Made by a program: the position numbers and the translations under genes. A stretch of 64,000 nucleotides of DNA from assembly GCA_010094045.1 (NCBI GenBank), contig ML986624.1:239406-303405 (forward strand), in the 5' to 3' direction. This DNA comes from Lojkania enalia. Its lineage: Eukaryota; Ascomycota; Dothideomycetes; Pleosporales. The notes beneath the pieces were generated by a model. That model saw nothing but the letters and a program-made list of their open reading frames with translations. It did not search any database and was not told where the DNA came from. This document shows, piece after piece, positions 49,964 through 60,118 of the stretch. Each line of letters begins with the position of its first letter. Within the stretch, counting starts at the first letter, position 1.

Positions 49964-50721
49964 CTACTGCTCTCGTGCCAAAGCTTCGATGCATTCTCTG
50001 AACATATCCATCAATCGATCCTGCACTACTCTTCCGCCAGCGACTTCCCCAACATGTCTACCAGCTCCCCACCCGAATGGTAGGACTAGCCTACGTCGCC
50101 CCTTTGGGTCTACTACAACAAGAGCATCCAGCGGAAACTGGCCGCCGCCTAGAGGATGCAATAGGCCCAATCTAACAAAGTGGTTGAAGTCTCCCCCGAC
50201 AGCCTGTATCAGGGGCAGCGAAAAGGGAGCTGTGGTCGACGGCGTGTGCGTGGCTGGGTCGCGGCACAGGACGAAGGCTTGGAGGGAAGGCGAGAGAGTG
50301 TACAGATCGGGGAGCATCGCACTAGGAACATCAGCCAATCGGCGCTATGATATCCTCGGTGACTTTGGAAGTCATTAACATACCAAAGGAGATCATAGTG
50401 CAACCGCAGGTTCCCTTGCACGCACAGAACAACCAGCGACGAGTCTTTCGAGTAGCTGGAGAGATTGTTATGCGCCTGGAGGGTACCACCGTTCGGCGCA
50501 TGCAGCGTAGGCGACGCCAGAATGCTAGCCACGTCTACGACCCAGGCATCCTCCGGCGCTACGATACCGACCTCGTCTAGTTCTTCCTGAGTCTTTGTGC
50601 GTTTGAGAGTGTCGCCGGGCGAAGGAGACCGCAAGGGAGACCGGCCAGAAGCCCTCGGCAGCTCGTCGTCATCCGAATCCAGAGCAAGCCGCGACCGTTT
50701 TCGATTGAGCGCCACGTTCAT
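49964..50721 (-). CDS. Conserved hypothetical protein sharing a promoter with ATG5
   Basis: Two exons (50721-50384, 50321-49964; intron 62 bp, donor GTATGT) encode 231 residues. The basic, Ser-rich start MNVALNRKRSRLALDSDDDE and SP repeats (RSPLRSPSPGDTLKRTKT) suggest a nuclear or regulatory tail. A folded part follows: AWVVDVASILASPTLHAP, SSLVVLCVQGNLRLHYDL, and in exon 2 LPDLYTLSPSLQAFVLC, FNHFVRLGLLHPLGG and RRLVLPFGWGAGRHVG. No named domain is recognised. Its ATG is 254 bp from that of ATG5. An upstream in-frame ATG at 50751 (MVAVSTGPW) would add 10 residues. Confidence 0.7.
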
Positions 50722-50975
50722 GGTCCAGGGTCCAGTCGAGACGGCGACCATCTGAAGGCGTACCCACGGGTGTGAAAGCGGGTGTAGCAGGCTGCAGTGA
50801 ATGCGGCCCTGCGTTTCTGTTTGCGACGAAAACGGCCGTTGTTATAGAGACGGACAGACCATCTGGCTTTTCCCCACCGTCCGTGCCTGGAGAGCTTCCG
50901 CCAACCCCGCCTGCTTGACCCCACCCCGCCTGGTCGACCGAGTGCACCTCCAGCTGCACCCACGTTGAAGAGTCC
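50722..50975. promoter_or_regulatory. Bidirectional promoter of ATG5 and hypothetical gene
   Basis: The divergent ATGs are only 254 bp apart, so the two genes likely share control elements. No specific site is called. Confidence 0.45.
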
Positions 50976-51970
50976 ATGAGCAGCTCCCGCGATACCGCGA
51001 CCAGTCTGCGCCAGAAGGTCTGGCATGGCTCTATTCCGCTAGAAATCCGCCTTCACAGGGGCGACTGCCGGACCTACGACGAGTCGGATGCCTACTTGGT
51101 GAGGAGAGCTGCTGCGCCAGTCTACGAGATCATTATTACTGATGTTGAAGACAGATACAGTTCCCTCGACTGTCCTATTTGGGGTTTCTTATCCCACGGC
51201 TGCATGCCTTCTTCTCGGATAACTTGATCTACCCAGATGTCTCCTCCACCGAGGCCTGGCTGTCATACGAGGACGTGCCGCTGAAATGGCACTACCCTCT
51301 CGGCCTTCTCTACGACTTATATTCAGGCGCCGAGCCCGCATACCCAGAAGACGGCACCGAACTGAAAGTTCACACTACCGAAGAAGAACAGGGCAGCCTT
51401 CCATGGAAGCTGACCGTCCACTTCTCCGAGTACCCAGCCGAGCACCTAGTCAGGCTAGACGCCGAGGGAAAGTATCTACACGATCTTTACATTAACAACG
51501 TGAAGGAGGCCGATTTCCTCCGCAATGGCACGGGCAAAACCATCATGTCGCTCAACAAGGAAGACTCGACGCAGCTCTGGGACTCGGTCAAGCAGCACGA
51601 CTTCTCACTCTTCAGCCCCATCAACCAGAAACTGCTGAGCCCGCAAGGTGTCAACCTCCGCCATATTCCCATGAGGCTCTACCTCCCGCACGCCCCATCT
51701 AGCACGCAAGATGAGGAAGCTGTTGCGGGGTCCCTGAGGGTCGTTCAAGCGCTGGTCCTTCCTGCACTTTCGTCCCGACAGCCTCAAACGCTGGGGACGG
51801 CCCTAAACCACATTTTACCGAGTTTGTTTCAATCCACGCGCCGCCCGATCCTTGCTCAGCCAGTCTTGCATGGAGCTGCAGTGCCGCTGGGGACAAATTT
51901 GGAGGAGCTATTGCGGATGGCCGCATATTCGGATGGTTGGCTCCATATAGCCGTGGCGATGATGGGATAG
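50976..51970 (+). CDS. ATG5: Autophagy protein 5
   Basis: Two exons (50976-51098, 51155-51970) encode 312 residues. Atg5 is joined to Atg12 and, with Atg16, acts as the E3-like factor that attaches Atg8 to lipid on the phagophore. Family blocks: VWHGSIPLEIRL near the start, YDESDAYLIQFPRLSYLGFL (restored by the splice), SYEDVPLKWHYPLGLLYDLY, PWKLTVHFSEYP, and NNVKEADFLRNG, whose Lys (about residue 158) sits where the Atg12-linked Lys is found. The two ubiquitin-like folds and the helix-rich bridge are covered; the protein ends soon after the second, with GVNLRHIPMRLYLP and PVLHGAAVPLGTNLEELL. Length is usual for filamentous fungi. Confidence 0.95.
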
Positions 51971-52420
51971 CATGGCAAGGGGCTTTTTTGTTGTCATTGT
52001 CGCATTTGTATGAATATCGTGCCGTGACACGCTATGATAGACGAGTACTATATCTAAAAATATCTTGACTCCTCATCTCCTGGCATTGATTTATCATCCA
52101 GTGCCCAAGTCCTGCGGCCTTGATCGCCGTCTCAAGAAATGGCGTAGCCGGCCACTTCAGGGATCAAACTAATTAGTTCCTCGCGCAAGAGAGAATCTGG
52201 AATACCTTTAACTCTGATTCACATTATGTAGACTTTTTAGATGCTTAATTCTTCCTCTCAATGTAACAAGCAAACATTCCAAGAATATGTGAAGTAGAGG
52301 CCTACGCATATCAGGATTCCTAAACACCTCACGATTTCCCCCTTCCCCTCTTGCCTGGGCGAATATGGTAACTGAACGCCATTCACCACACACCCGAGCA
52401 CACAGGCGCATCTATTTGAC
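51971..52420. other. Convergent intergenic region
   Basis: The 3' ends of ATG5 and MSH3 meet in these 450 bp. No gene is recognised. Confidence 0.5.
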
Positions 52421-55400
52421 CTACAATTGTTCGATCCCTTCAACGAGCCTATCAAGGCTCTCCTCCCTTCCTCCATCCATAGCTGTCCGCATCATTCTCG
52501 ATCTATAAAAGTTAGTATTCTTTCAACACATCAAAGGGAAAAACGCACATATTTGCCAACCTACTCGCCATCATACTCTCCTCAAGCTCCCTACTCTTGA
52601 CCCCCGCTACCTCAATAACGTGTTCCGGTACCCTCGCCAACCTCGCAACATTTAGTCCATAGGACCTCAGACTCGTGCCCTCAGCCGCCTCATACAAAAA
52701 CACGACCTCCTTCCCGCCATCTCGTTCTTCAAACCTCATATGCACATTCTTCAGCTCACCTCCAAACCTCTCCTTCAGCCTCGCCAGATGCTGATAATGC
52801 GTAATGAACAGCGTCAAGCTCCTCAACTCTCTTATCACATAGTCAAGGACGGCCTCCGCAATCGCCACGCCATCAAATGTGCTCGTGCCTCGGCCTAGTT
52901 CGTCGAGAATAATTAATGACCGGGGCGTTGCGGATTTGAGGATATCGCTCGTTTCGCTAAGTTCCACCATAAATGTGCTCTCGCCTTTAAGCATATTATC
53001 AAAGGCGCCCATTCGTGTGAAAACAGCATCCAGCATCCCGAGTCGAGCTTCCTCGGCGGGTACATAGGATCCGATTTGCCCCATTATTGCGATCAAGGCT
53101 GCCGAGCGAACGTAGGATGATTTTCCGCCCATATTAGGGCCTGTGACGAGGAGGGCGCGCGTTTCGTTATGGGAAAGGTGAAGGTTATTGGGTACGTAGC
53201 TGTCAAGAAGGAGTTGTTCGACCATTGGGTGGCGACTACCTTTAATGCTAAGTTCAATCTCGGATGTGAAGGTTGGTTTGACGTAGCCGGGCCGAGATGC
53301 CAATGTTGCTAGTGATAGCAGAGCATCTAGGGTCGCGAGAGCTTGAACACAGTCTCGAAGCTCTTGGTACTTTGCCGATATATCTTCAAGGAACCTCATG
53401 TACGCCGCGTCACAAGCTGCCGCCAAAGACTCCTTGTGTTGGTCACGCTCTTGGAGCATTTTCTTTACCTCCGGCGTGTGATAGCGCCCCACTGCCTGCG
53501 TAGCCGATCGGCGTTCCCAGGAAGCCGGAATTCTCTTCTCTTCGGGCGATTTTTTTTTCACTTCGATTAAATATTCAATCCCTGCTACTGTAACGTAGTT
53601 CACTTTATTCCTCCCTAGCTTCGCGGCTGCTACTGGGAGATGCGAATTAAGGTCATCTTCAACAGAGGCGATACTCAGCTTGTAGTCATTGATATCATCA
53701 GGCTCATGTTCTTCGCGGAAGAAAGTGTACTTGTCGTCGTCTTTGGCAGCATGGAGGTTGATTTTGTCTAGTAGATCTGTCACGTCTTGAGAGATCTGTG
53801 GTATTTTCGATATAGCCTCGCTCAACAGTGATGAAGAGAAGCTAGTACTTTTTGGTCCTGTGACGAATGCATACTCATTCGAGATTAGCTGAAGGGTCTG
53901 AAGCGCGGCTAGGAGTTCGGGCCGGGTGCACTTCTTATAATATATCCGGATCAAGACTTTCTCCAGATCAATCCTGATTTTTCCAAGAAGAAACTTGAGT
54001 CTATCAACGGAAACCGTGTTTTCACCCTCTTTTAGTTCTTCCACCGCGGCTATGCGCTCTTCTAACCTCTCCCTATCAATCAAGGGTCGGCCAACCCACT
54101 TCCTCAGCAGACGTTGGCCAAAACGAGTTTTTGTTTGATCCATAGTCCAGAACAGGCTGCCTTTCGCAGTGTAATCGGTTTGGTTCTGATACACTTCTAA
54201 ACTAGAAAGCGTATTACCGTTCAATAACATGTATGACCTCGCACTGAAGGGTTGAAAATATTTTGTCAGATCGAAAACATGCTCTAATCCGTAATCGCTC
54301 AGGTAAGTTATCATCGCCGAAAGGCATATCGTGACATGCTCGGTCAACTGATGAACTTTGTCGAGTATTGCCCCCATTTTATCAACATCAGGATCAGCCG
54401 TTGATCTCACCTTATCCGCGTAGAAGTTCGAGATGTGACTGTAAGCTTGAGCAGCCATGGTTTTTGGTTTCTTCACCCGTTCAACACGAGATTTGTCACC
54501 AAATACATTGGTTTTACTGGCTGAGAGATGCTTGATAAGCTTTTCTGTGGCTTTCGAGAGGTCTCCAACAATCAGAAACTCTACCGGGGCAATATGAAGT
54601 AATCTTGTTTCGATTTCGCTTCTCATAAACCCGTCCTCGAAATCATCATAGATGATATCTCCCGTAGCCGGCTGAACGGCAACGAGTCCAACTTGGACTT
54701 TCTCGTCAGTGCCCCAGCCCTTTGCATTCGTCTCCGTCAGGCACAAGAGATAGCCGGTGGCTTGGGCACCCGAGGCAGAGGCGCCTCCTGAGGCCTCTAA
54801 ACCTTCGATATCATCGACATAGGTTCCCTTCGTGTAAAGATTGGTAAGTTTGCGAACAAACGGGGCATTTCTGTTGTCTCCGGCTGCTTTCAACGCCGCG
54901 GTTTCAATCTGCCTTACAACGCCCACTTTAAGGTTCGCTTGAACGAGACGTTTGACATGCACTTGTAGTCGGTGCACGGGAAAACTGGCGGATGCGAATC
55001 TGTCGTAATGGGCTTCAGAGGGATCTATATCGATGAGTCAAAGATACTAGATAAAGCCCATGCTAGCCTAGACTTACGCTCATCATATCTAAACTTGCCG
55101 GGAATGCAAACGATGCGCAACTCTTTCGATGCAACCCTAGCATCTTCACCAAATATCTTGAACTTGTAGCCAACTTCCATAACTATGATTGCATCCAGAT
55201 GTTTTCTTTTGATGTCTAGATATTGTCTTTCCATGGGCGTGAGCTTCGACCCACCCTTTTTTGTTGCGACGGCCTTCCTTCCCTTGGTTGGCTTGAGTTG
55301 TGATTCCTCAGCATCCTCCTCTTCGTCTTCTCCGCCCTCCTCAGCATCACCATTCTCTTCCGAAATAATCTTATTCTTCCGTTTCAGCTCTGCAAAGCTA

Positions 55401-55951
55401 TCGGGCCTGCCTAGCTTCTTCACAAATTTCTCATGCAACGCTTCTTTCCACCTTTGTGCTGTAGCAACATCTTCATCGTCGTTCTCCTCCCTAGCAGCGG
55501 GAGAAGATGAGAATACAAACTTCGAAGTTCTATCAGTTATTTTAGTACGCTTTGGAGCATTCAGGCCTGTATCAAGTGCCTGGCATAGCGTATGGCGCTG
55601 GGCGCTGTCTTCGTTGTCGCCGTCTGCGAAGCTATTGCTGGTGACGCTGCGGATGCGCTTTGATGGAGGTGCAACCTCGTTAGAGTCTTCCTTTGCCTCC
55701 TCATCTGTTACGGCACGCTTTCGAGACACGGTCGCGCGAGAAATTGGTAGATCATTGTCATCATCGTCCAAGCTAATAGAGCGCGGTGTTTCCTTCGTTC
55801 CGTTCGAGGTCGGAGAGGATACGGTCGTGGATGGAGTAGGGTTTGGAATTTGTGAGGCTTTCGGAGTAAAAAAGCTTGAAATAGATTGCTGTTTCGTCTT
55901 TTGGGACGAACTCAGCTGCGACGACCCAAATTTAGGGGCCATTGAGGGCAT
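52421..55951 (-). CDS. MSH3: DNA mismatch repair protein Msh3
   Basis: Three exons (55951-55078, 55024-52549, 52502-52421) encode 1143 residues. Msh3 pairs with Msh2 (MutS beta) to bind insertion/deletion loops in the nucleus. The N-terminus has [15 protein letters not shown], a PCNA-binding (PIP) box. The mismatch-binding domain follows [16 protein letters not shown]; splicing gives [20 protein letters not shown]. Lever and clamp regions lie mid-protein. The ATPase shows [18 protein letters not shown] (Walker A), [14 protein letters not shown], and [12 protein letters not shown] (Walker B/signature), then [10 protein letters not shown] 46-bp last intron (branch ACTAAC) adds the end [20 protein letters not shown]; without it the frame would end in [12 protein letters not shown] second ATG at 55942 is possible. 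A Lys/Glu-rich acidic stretch precedes the core. Confidence 0.96.
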
Positions 55952-56270
55952 CGGATGTGGAAGAGTTGGATGGGCACTAGGGGTAGAGTGTGGTTCAAGT
56001 ACGCGTAAAGAGCTGGGGCGACGCGAGCTTTGACATCACGAAGTCACGCCCGTGTTCCTTCCATGAGGTAGGCATGGGGCTCTTCACGTCCTCCATAAGA
56101 TCTTCCGCATTTATAACAATTTCACTTTCACAGACAGAAAATCTTGATATCATTTTTATAAATCTCTATTGCCGCCAATTTTTTTTTTTTTCCCTAGATT
56201 TTCGAAATATCAGGGTATCAAACATTCCATGAGCAACTAGAGGCTTTAGCCGAAGACTATCTAATGCATT
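55952..56270. promoter_or_regulatory. MSH3 upstream region
   Basis: 319 bp between the MSH3 start and the stop of the WD40 gene upstream on the same strand. A T-rich run near 56180-56191 is present. No cell-cycle MCB (ACGCGT-type) site was seen beyond the single ACGCGT-like ACGCGTA near 56000. Confidence 0.4.
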
Positions 56271-57626
56271 TTACATTCCTCCAAACGTGATTTTCTTCCT
56301 TGTTAGATCCTGGTAAATATCCTCTAGTATATCTCTCTTTCTCTTCTTACTACTCTCTGCATTCTCTAGTTCCAGCTCCTCTTCATCGTCAAGCTCGGCA
56401 TCCTCTTCTGTCCGCGGTTTCCACCCGACAATGTTGCCATCAGAGTGTGCTGAATAGAGCTCGACATTATGTGGGCGCCATGAAAGCGCAGTAATACGGT
56501 CTTTAGCATTCCTCTGTCCTTTTCTAGTCGAAACCTCACCTAGACGCCTTTGCTGTAGGCGACGGAGTCTCCGGAATAGCTTCCCCTCAAACATTTCGTA
56601 CGCCAGGATCTCATGCTCATTTGGATAGAACATGACGTCTTTCTCTAACGGCAGCATTTGTACCGGCGCTAGGACTGGAATCACAGGTGCGAGACCAGAA
56701 TTTCTTACCATCGGTCCAAAGTTAGCCAAGGTATTCGCACCCGTATCAGTTTTCCACACTCTGATCCTCTGATCGTGGCCACAAGTGACTAGGTGTCGTC
56801 CATCCTCAGTCCAAAGTATGCCATTGACTGGCCCTCTATGGGCTTTCCCATTGCTGACTGTGCGAGAAGAAGAGCTGCGTGCCATAACACCGATAGAGTC
56901 TTCAAGATTTAATGATCCCAGCTCACCAACGCTTCTTCGAATATCCCAAAACCGAACACTACCGTCGGTCGCGCCACTCGCTAAGATGTGTTCGCGAACC
57001 GGACTCCAGGCCGTAGACAAGATCGCTCCAGAATGCCCTGCAAGAGAATGTGTGCTTGCCCCTGTACGGAGATCAATGAGACGAACGGCAGGACTCTGGG
57101 TCGCGCACGCTACTAGTAAATGATCGGCAATCGGCGAAAGTGCAATATTGTAGACGACGGAGTCTAGATCGAACGACGCTGATGGTCGTAGCGTTTCCGA
57201 AGAATAGATCTTAACCGTGTGGTCATAGGACGAGGTTAAGAACGCGAGCGAGTCAAATGGATAATACTGGACTTGTGTAATGCCCAATTTATGCTCTTCC
57301 GACGTCTTGTTTATAGCTGCCAGAGGCCGATATATCAGCCCTCCATCTTCGCCAGAATCAAAGTTCTCGAGATCCCAGATTGCAATCGATGAATCTGCGC
57401 CAGCCGACAGAAGATAACGCCCTTCGAACTTGTCTATCGTAAGGGCATTTACACCAGAAGGATGCGCAGACGCTTGTTCATTCGGGTTGTCCTTGGATGG
57501 CCACTCCTGATTAAAGGTTACGTTTGTGGGTTGCAGGGCGTAGATGAGCCGCGACGTAGTGGCGTGTTTGAGGACATTGGGAGGGCTGACACCGAGGGCA
57601 CGGTTGAAAAGGTGTTGGTTTTGCAT
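56271..57626 (-). CDS. CSA/ERCC8-like WD40 protein (transcription-coupled repair)
   Basis: A single-exon 451-residue beta-propeller. Order: MQNQHLFNRALGVSPPN, HPSGVNALTIDKFEGRYLLS, then AGADSSIAIWDLENFD, GITQVQYYPFDSLAFLT, SSYDHTVKIYSSETLRP, HLLVACATQSPAVRLIDLR, GHSGAILSTAWSPVREHIL, GATDGSVRFWDIRRS, RGPVNGILWTEDGRHLVT, GHDQRIRVWKTDTG and ALSWRPHNVELYSAHSDG; about seven WD repeats are present. This order matches Cockayne syndrome A (ERCC8; yeast Rad28), the substrate receptor of a CUL4-DDB1 ligase acting on stalled RNA polymerase II. The Glu-rich tail ends in KKRKRD, a possible nuclear signal. The long spacer between repeats 6 and 7 (about residues 300-375) is common in fungal members. Confidence 0.85.
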   Translation of the reverse strand: MQNQHLFNRALGVSPPNVLKHATTSRLIYALQPTNVTFNQEWPSKDNPNEQASAHPSGVNALTIDKFEGRYLLSAGADSSIAIWDLENFDSGEDGGLIYRPLAAINKTSEEHKLGITQVQYYPFDSLAFLTSSYDHTVKIYSSETLRPSASFDLDSVVYNIALSPIADHLLVACATQSPAVRLIDLRTGASTHSLAGHSGAILSTAWSPVREHILASGATDGSVRFWDIRRSVGELGSLNLEDSIGVMARSSSSRTVSNGKAHRGPVNGILWTEDGRHLVTCGHDQRIRVWKTDTGANTLANFGPMVRNSGLAPVIPVLAPVQMLPLEKDVMFYPNEHEILAYEMFEGKLFRRLRRLQQRRLGEVSTRKGQRNAKDRITALSWRPHNVELYSAHSDGNIVGWKPRTEEDAELDDEEELELENAESSKKRKRDILEDIYQDLTRKKITFGGM

Positions 57627-57842
57627 ATGCGACTACATGCTTTGGGCAGAGGAGGGGGAGAGACGTCAAATATAGACGGAAGCCTAAAACGACAGTCTCG
57701 GAAGCTATGACCAAGCGTTCATTATGTAAGACATTCACTAGCCACATGAGTTTGGTCTTGGCGACAGTCGCTTTTACTGTACCTCGTAGTCTCTGGCCTT
57801 ACTTGAAGTACATTGTAACAATGGTCTGCGAAGCGATACAAA
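57627..57842. promoter_or_regulatory. Bidirectional promoter, CSA-like gene and hypothetical gene
   Basis: 216 bp between divergent start codons. No specific motif is called. Confidence 0.45.
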
Positions 57843-58532
57843 ATGTCATCCTCCAAACGGCCACCTACGGAAAGCTCCTCAAGCGATGAGATCGAGACAC
57901 TTCGAAGATCTCCGAAGCGACGACTCGCAACCGTCTATGATGCTGTAGCGGGTAAATGCTATGATCACTTTGCAATTTGGACCATAGCTCTCTAATGGCC
58001 TAAAGGCAGAGTCTCCAAAGATGGCTTCATGCCTACGAACAGATATATTCGCGTCAAAACTAAGATCGGTCAACACCCACTTCGCCCCGACGAGGTCTTG
58101 TTCAAGCAGCGCAACGCTCCGACCCGCTACGAGGAGACGGATTACTACTTCGCACACACGCGATTACCTCCAAATCAGACATTACCAAGCTCGGACTTGC
58201 TAAGTGCGTTGCATGCATACATATCCAAGTTTTACACCCGAAGTCAAGAGACGCCTAATCCAAAGGTCTACAAGAGCATGGACGAAACCGCACTAATAGC
58301 CTTGGGCATCCTTATAGAAGAGACAGCTAGAGAGGTGTTAGGCCCGACGGGGGATCTGGCCTTTGTTGAGGCGGGCGAGCAGAGCGAGGACAGCAGTCTA
58401 TACGATGGACAGGGAAACGACGAGAAGGAACATGAGGATGGAAGAAAGGAGGAAAGATTAGAGGACGATAATGATATCCTGGACCAGACTTATAGTAGCT
58501 CTAGCTATACATCGGAAAGCTCTGAAGAGTGA
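57843..58532 (+). CDS. Conserved hypothetical protein with acidic tail
   Basis: Two exons (57843-57951, 58006-58532; intron 54 bp with branch TCTAATG) encode 211 residues. Start: MSSSKRPPTESSSSDEI and a basic RRSPKRRLATVYDAVAGR, then VSKDGFMPTNRYIRVKTKIG, QHPLRPDEVLFKQRN and ETDYYFAHTRLPPNQTLPSS. A helical part follows: DLLSALHAYISKFYTR and SMDETALIALGILIEETARE. The last 60 residues are acidic and Ser-rich (DDNDILDQTYSSSSYTSES). The pattern of basic N-terminus, small helical core and acid tail resembles nuclear transcription or chromatin subunits, but I can name no family. The intron was missed if the ATG at 58029 is used. Confidence 0.72.
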
Positions 58533-58847
58533 AACTCATTCGCACCCCGCAATTATGGATTAGATAACGCGCCATTTGGAGTCTTCTTCAATATTAACCT
58601 TTCACTCCAACGTTCGTTCATCACATTTCAAGTGCTCCTGTTACGTCCCGAGGTGGTCCAGGCCGGCACTTTCCATTCCCAAAAGCCTGCTGGCTCGGCC
58701 TACTCTTCACGGAAGGCACACTTGCCGATCCTTCTTGTTCCTTCTTATTCCTTTGCAAGGTCGCAGAAACCGCCCATTGTTCTCTCCAGCAATCTTGGTC
58801 ACTGTGTATCGGCTCCTGAAGTTCTTTCTGCTGATTTCTCGTCAACA
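58533..58847. other. Gap between hypothetical gene and MND1
   Basis: 315 bp with the MND1 promoter. Plus-strand frames here (for example near 58576-58911) overlap the MND1 intron and are not genes. Confidence 0.5.
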
Positions 58848-59611
58848 ATGGTGGGGTCAGGCACAACGCCGGACGGAGAAGTCTGCTAAACTTGTTGTAA
58901 CAGGCGCCTAAAGTAACGATCAATGCTGCCAAACAGGCGACCATTCTTGCTTGGTTTCACAAGACAGCCGTTGCACACAGCATCAAAGACCTCGAGAAGG
59001 CATTGCCGTCCGTCGCATCTATCAATAGCATGCAAGTCAAAGACTATTTGCAAGCTCTCTCAGACGACAACAAAATACGCGTTGAAAAGATTGGCAGCGG
59101 GAATTGGTACTGGAGCTTTCCAAGCGATGAAAAGAAGTCAAAAGAAGCTGCTCTTGAAAAGGCGCAAGAGGAGTACGACAAGGCCAATGCAGCCGTTGTA
59201 GAGTTGCAGGCAAAGGTCGATGAGGCGGGGGCAGCACGTGAAGACAATGAGGAGATGCTCATGGGTTCCAGTAATGTGTTGCGTCCACAATGCTTAATGT
59301 GTAGCTAATCCAGAACAGGTGGCGATCGCAAGACACTCATTACCAAGCATGAGGACTTGACCAAGGAGCTCAATTATCTCCGTAAAGAGTTAGCTGCGTA
59401 TAGCGAGCAAGACCCAGTAGAATTGGACAAAAAGAGAGAAGAAACTATGCAGTTCCGAGACGACGCTGAAAAATTCACTGATCAGATTATAAGCATGGAA
59501 CGATGGCTCAGGGAGCAAACCGGTGGCGACAAGGAACAGATGCGTAATATTATGATCATGTTCTATGGAGACGAATTCGATGAGGAAGAAGGCGGTTTAC
59601 GTGAGCTCTAA
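58848..59611 (+). CDS. MND1: Meiotic nuclear division protein 1
   Basis: Three exons (58848-58850, 58904-59270, 59319-59611) encode 220 residues. Exon 1 is just the ATG; the donor GTGGGG follows at once and a 53-bp intron with branch GCTAAAC ends in AACAG, giving MAPKVTINAAKQATILAWFH. Mnd1 pairs with Hop2 to help Dmc1/Rad51 pair homologues in meiosis. The winged-helix part reads KTAVAHSIKDLEKALPSVAS, INSMQVKDYLQALSDDN and GSGNWYWSFPSDE. Then come long coiled coils (EKAQEEYDKANAAVVELQ, ELNYLRKELAAYSEQDP, EETMQFRDDAEKFTDQIISM) and an end MIMFYGDEFDEEEG. Only this splice gives the family start; other frames hit stops. Confidence 0.93.
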
Positions 59612-60118
59612 TTAAAGTGTATGAGCCTAGTATAGATCTAGGGAAGTCGAGGAAGTTCGACGAAGGCATGTCTCCAGGTTGTTCTCGGATGCGGTTGTGT
59701 CTCTGGGATTGGTTGTCATATCCAAAGAGTTATATTCGTCATAGAATCTTGTGCCTGATCACTAAGCCATCAGTGTGTATGACTCCAGATGATTCATTTG
59801 TTCCTCCATCCATGAATTCCGAGTAATCAATTTTGAGTCACGATAGATGACTGTTTGTTCGAGCCCACCCAATGTGGCTGGCGCATGGCCCGGGCACGGA
59901 ACCTCAGTGGCTGACGAGTTGCTCGCTTCCGGCCCAGCGTCATTATCGCTTTCACCAACCTACCCACCAAAACGCCCGACTCTCCTACAAAAGCAGCACA
60001 ACGAGTGCCCCCGCTCCGACCTCTCACCGGTATCTCTAGCCACTAAAGGAGACTAATATCTAGCAATTGTCATCAAATTCCTTTAAGTTGCGAATTTCCC
60101 CGCTGCACATTACCCCGC
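59612..60118. other. Intergenic region upstream of HEL2
   Basis: 507 bp with the MND1 3' end and HEL2 promoter. Short frames here show no protein features. Confidence 0.5.

Noticed and set aside
55185..56033. 282-codon plus-strand frame
   Set aside because: It is antisense to the Ser/Lys-rich MSH3 N-terminus; its Ser/Phe-rich text mirrors that composition.
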